A stretch of 6,909 nucleotides of DNA. It comes from Sulfurovum sp. GTDB taxonomy: Bacteria; Campylobacterota; Campylobacteria; Campylobacterales; Sulfurovaceae. The notes under the pieces were generated by a model. It did not search any database. It saw only the letters and a program-made list of their open reading frames with translations, and was not told the DNA's origin. Below are positions 6,042-6,909 of the stretch, in pieces. The stretch's first letter is position 1. Every line of letters begins with the position of its first letter. The position numbers and the translations under genes were made by a program. The DNA lies in NCBI GenBank assembly GCA_003978375.1, contig QNZW01000140.1, positions 1-6,909 on the forward strand, read 5' to 3'.

Positions 6042-6909
6042 TCTTGAAAAAAAGTCTTTCTATTCTTTTCTTGGGCTTTATATTGTTTCTTCTCTTTTAT
6101 TTATTTTACTTGTAGGGTATTGGTATTATACTGCCCAGAAAAATGCTTTAGAAAATGAAACCTATTATACACTTCAACATATAGCAGATATGAAAGCAGG
6201 TTCTATTATTATGTCACATATGAGTGACACACCGATGAAGCCGATCAAGATACCCAAAGATGTTACCCTTGCACTTATCAATACAAAAAAAGAGGTAGTG
6301 GAGGGAAAACTTATTGATTCTACGATGAAATTAGAAGAGGGGTATCGTAAAATGAACGACTTTATGGTACTGATATCTGATGCACCTCAAAAACATTTAA
6401 ATATTGCCTATGTAGTGGTACAAACACACAGTTTATATGAAAAATTAAAAACCCTGCGTCATACTATTTTTAAGGTAATGCTAGTGGTTTTTATTGTGAT
6501 GATAATCATTGCATGGATGTTGTCTAAATTTTTTATGAAACCTGTGCATCAAAAAGTAGTAGAGATAGAGCGTTTTATCAATGATGTTACCCATGAACTT
6601 AACACACCCATTACTTCGCTTTCTATGGCTACCAATCAAGCTTTAAAACAAAAAAATTGTACCCAGAAAACATTGAAAAATATCTCCATAAGTACCAAAC
6701 AGCTTTATGATATTTATAGTACATTAACCTATCTTAACTTTTCGCAAAAAAAAGAAGAGGGGGAAGTCGTAGATATAGCCAAAATACTACAAGAGAGTAT
6801 TGTCTACTACAGTCCTTTGTGTGAGAGTAAACATATAGATGTTGAGGCAGAGGTACAAAAGCACCTTTTTACGATACCTAAGCCACAGCTAAAATTGCTT
6901 TTTGGTAAC
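6034..6909 (+). CDS. Sensor histidine kinase, 3' end truncated by window
   Basis: The first 292 residues are present. The start ATG 6034-6036 lies inside the last codons of the regulator (8-nt overlap, ATGAATAG), so translation is probably coupled. TM1 spans about residues 10-30 and TM2 about 147-164, enclosing a periplasmic sensor loop of about 115 residues. The loop matches no domain I recognise and starts with a Met/His cluster (MSHMSDTPM, about 60-68, plus His49) that could ligate Cu(I) or Ag(I). The dimerisation/phosphoacceptor box is FINDVTHELNTPITSL with His187; Asn replaces the common Arg of HELRTP. The window ends at KLLFGN, the beginning of the N box, so the ATP-binding domain is mostly missing. 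It is the evident partner of the adjacent regulator. The inducing signal is inferred from the neighbours, not from a recognised sensor fold. Confidence 0.92.
   Translation, partial: MNSLEKKSFYSFLGLYIVSSLLFILLVGYWYYTAQKNALENETYYTLQHIADMKAGSIIMSHMSDTPMKPIKIPKDVTLALINTKKEVVEGKLIDSTMKLEEGYRKMNDFMVLISDAPQKHLNIAYVVVQTHSLYEKLKTLRHTIFKVMLVVFIVMIIIAWMLSKFFMKPVHQKVVEIERFINDVTHELNTPITSLSMATNQALKQKNCTQKTLKNISISTKQLYDIYSTLTYLNFSQKKEEGEVVDIAKILQESIVYYSPLCESKHIDVEAEVQKHLFTIPKPQLKLLFGN

Noticed and set aside
1..6909. CRISPR array, tRNA, rRNA, insertion sequence or phage signature
   Set aside because: No regularly spaced long repeats, no cloverleaf, no transposase or integrase frame, and no flanking inverted repeats were seen.

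Overview
This AT-rich window looks like chromosome from a Campylobacterota (epsilonproteobacterial) bacterium of the Sulfurovum/Sulfurimonas type. That placement is an inference from the base composition, the many AAGGA-type ribosome binding sites, and the style of the Rieske protein (CTHLGC plus CACHG, with a 'KRTWDPLPSV' segment after the Tat signal). No 16S or other marker is present to confirm it.

Layout. Positions 23-2447 hold five genes on the minus strand. Reading from right to left they are a stand-alone Rieske iron-sulfur protein (1911-2447), a small secreted protein in which every Cys follows a Lys (1480-1800), a DUF302 protein (961-1347), a one-helix SHOCT protein (686-892), and a secreted c-type cytochrome with a Met-rich insert and a GKCG-repeat tail (23-586). 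A divergent control region of about 470 bp (2448-2914) separates these from the plus-strand genes. Those are a CPC-type copper/silver P1B-ATPase with YHS and CxMH...CxxC N-terminal metal-binding domains (2915-5266), an OmpR/PhoB-family response regulator (5388-6041), and its overlapping sensor histidine kinase (6034 to the window end, truncated).

The main result is a repeated promoter element. Six copies of TRCAC-N6-TRCAC (one copy has GACAC in its first half) were found upstream of six transcription units. The two half-sites are 11 bp apart, which is the spacing used by OmpR/PhoB-type regulators. Every copy has the same orientation relative to the gene it precedes. Each is followed 8-10 nt after the core by a plausible -10 hexamer. 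In four of the six, the core ends 44-45 nt before the start codon. One copy precedes the response regulator itself. The whole locus therefore reads as one auto-regulated regulon built around a single two-component system.

Working model (inference). The kinase senses periplasmic copper or a related stress, and the regulator switches on all six units. The ATPase exports cytosolic Cu(I). The two secreted GKCG proteins would bind or buffer metal in the periplasm. Their tails resemble HvfA-type RiPP metallophore precursors, whose cysteines are modified by MNIO (DUF692) enzymes, but no such enzyme lies in this window. The DUF302, SHOCT and orphan Rieske proteins would be accessory members with unproven roles. 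The inducing metal is deduced only from the ATPase and the Cys/Met-rich proteins.
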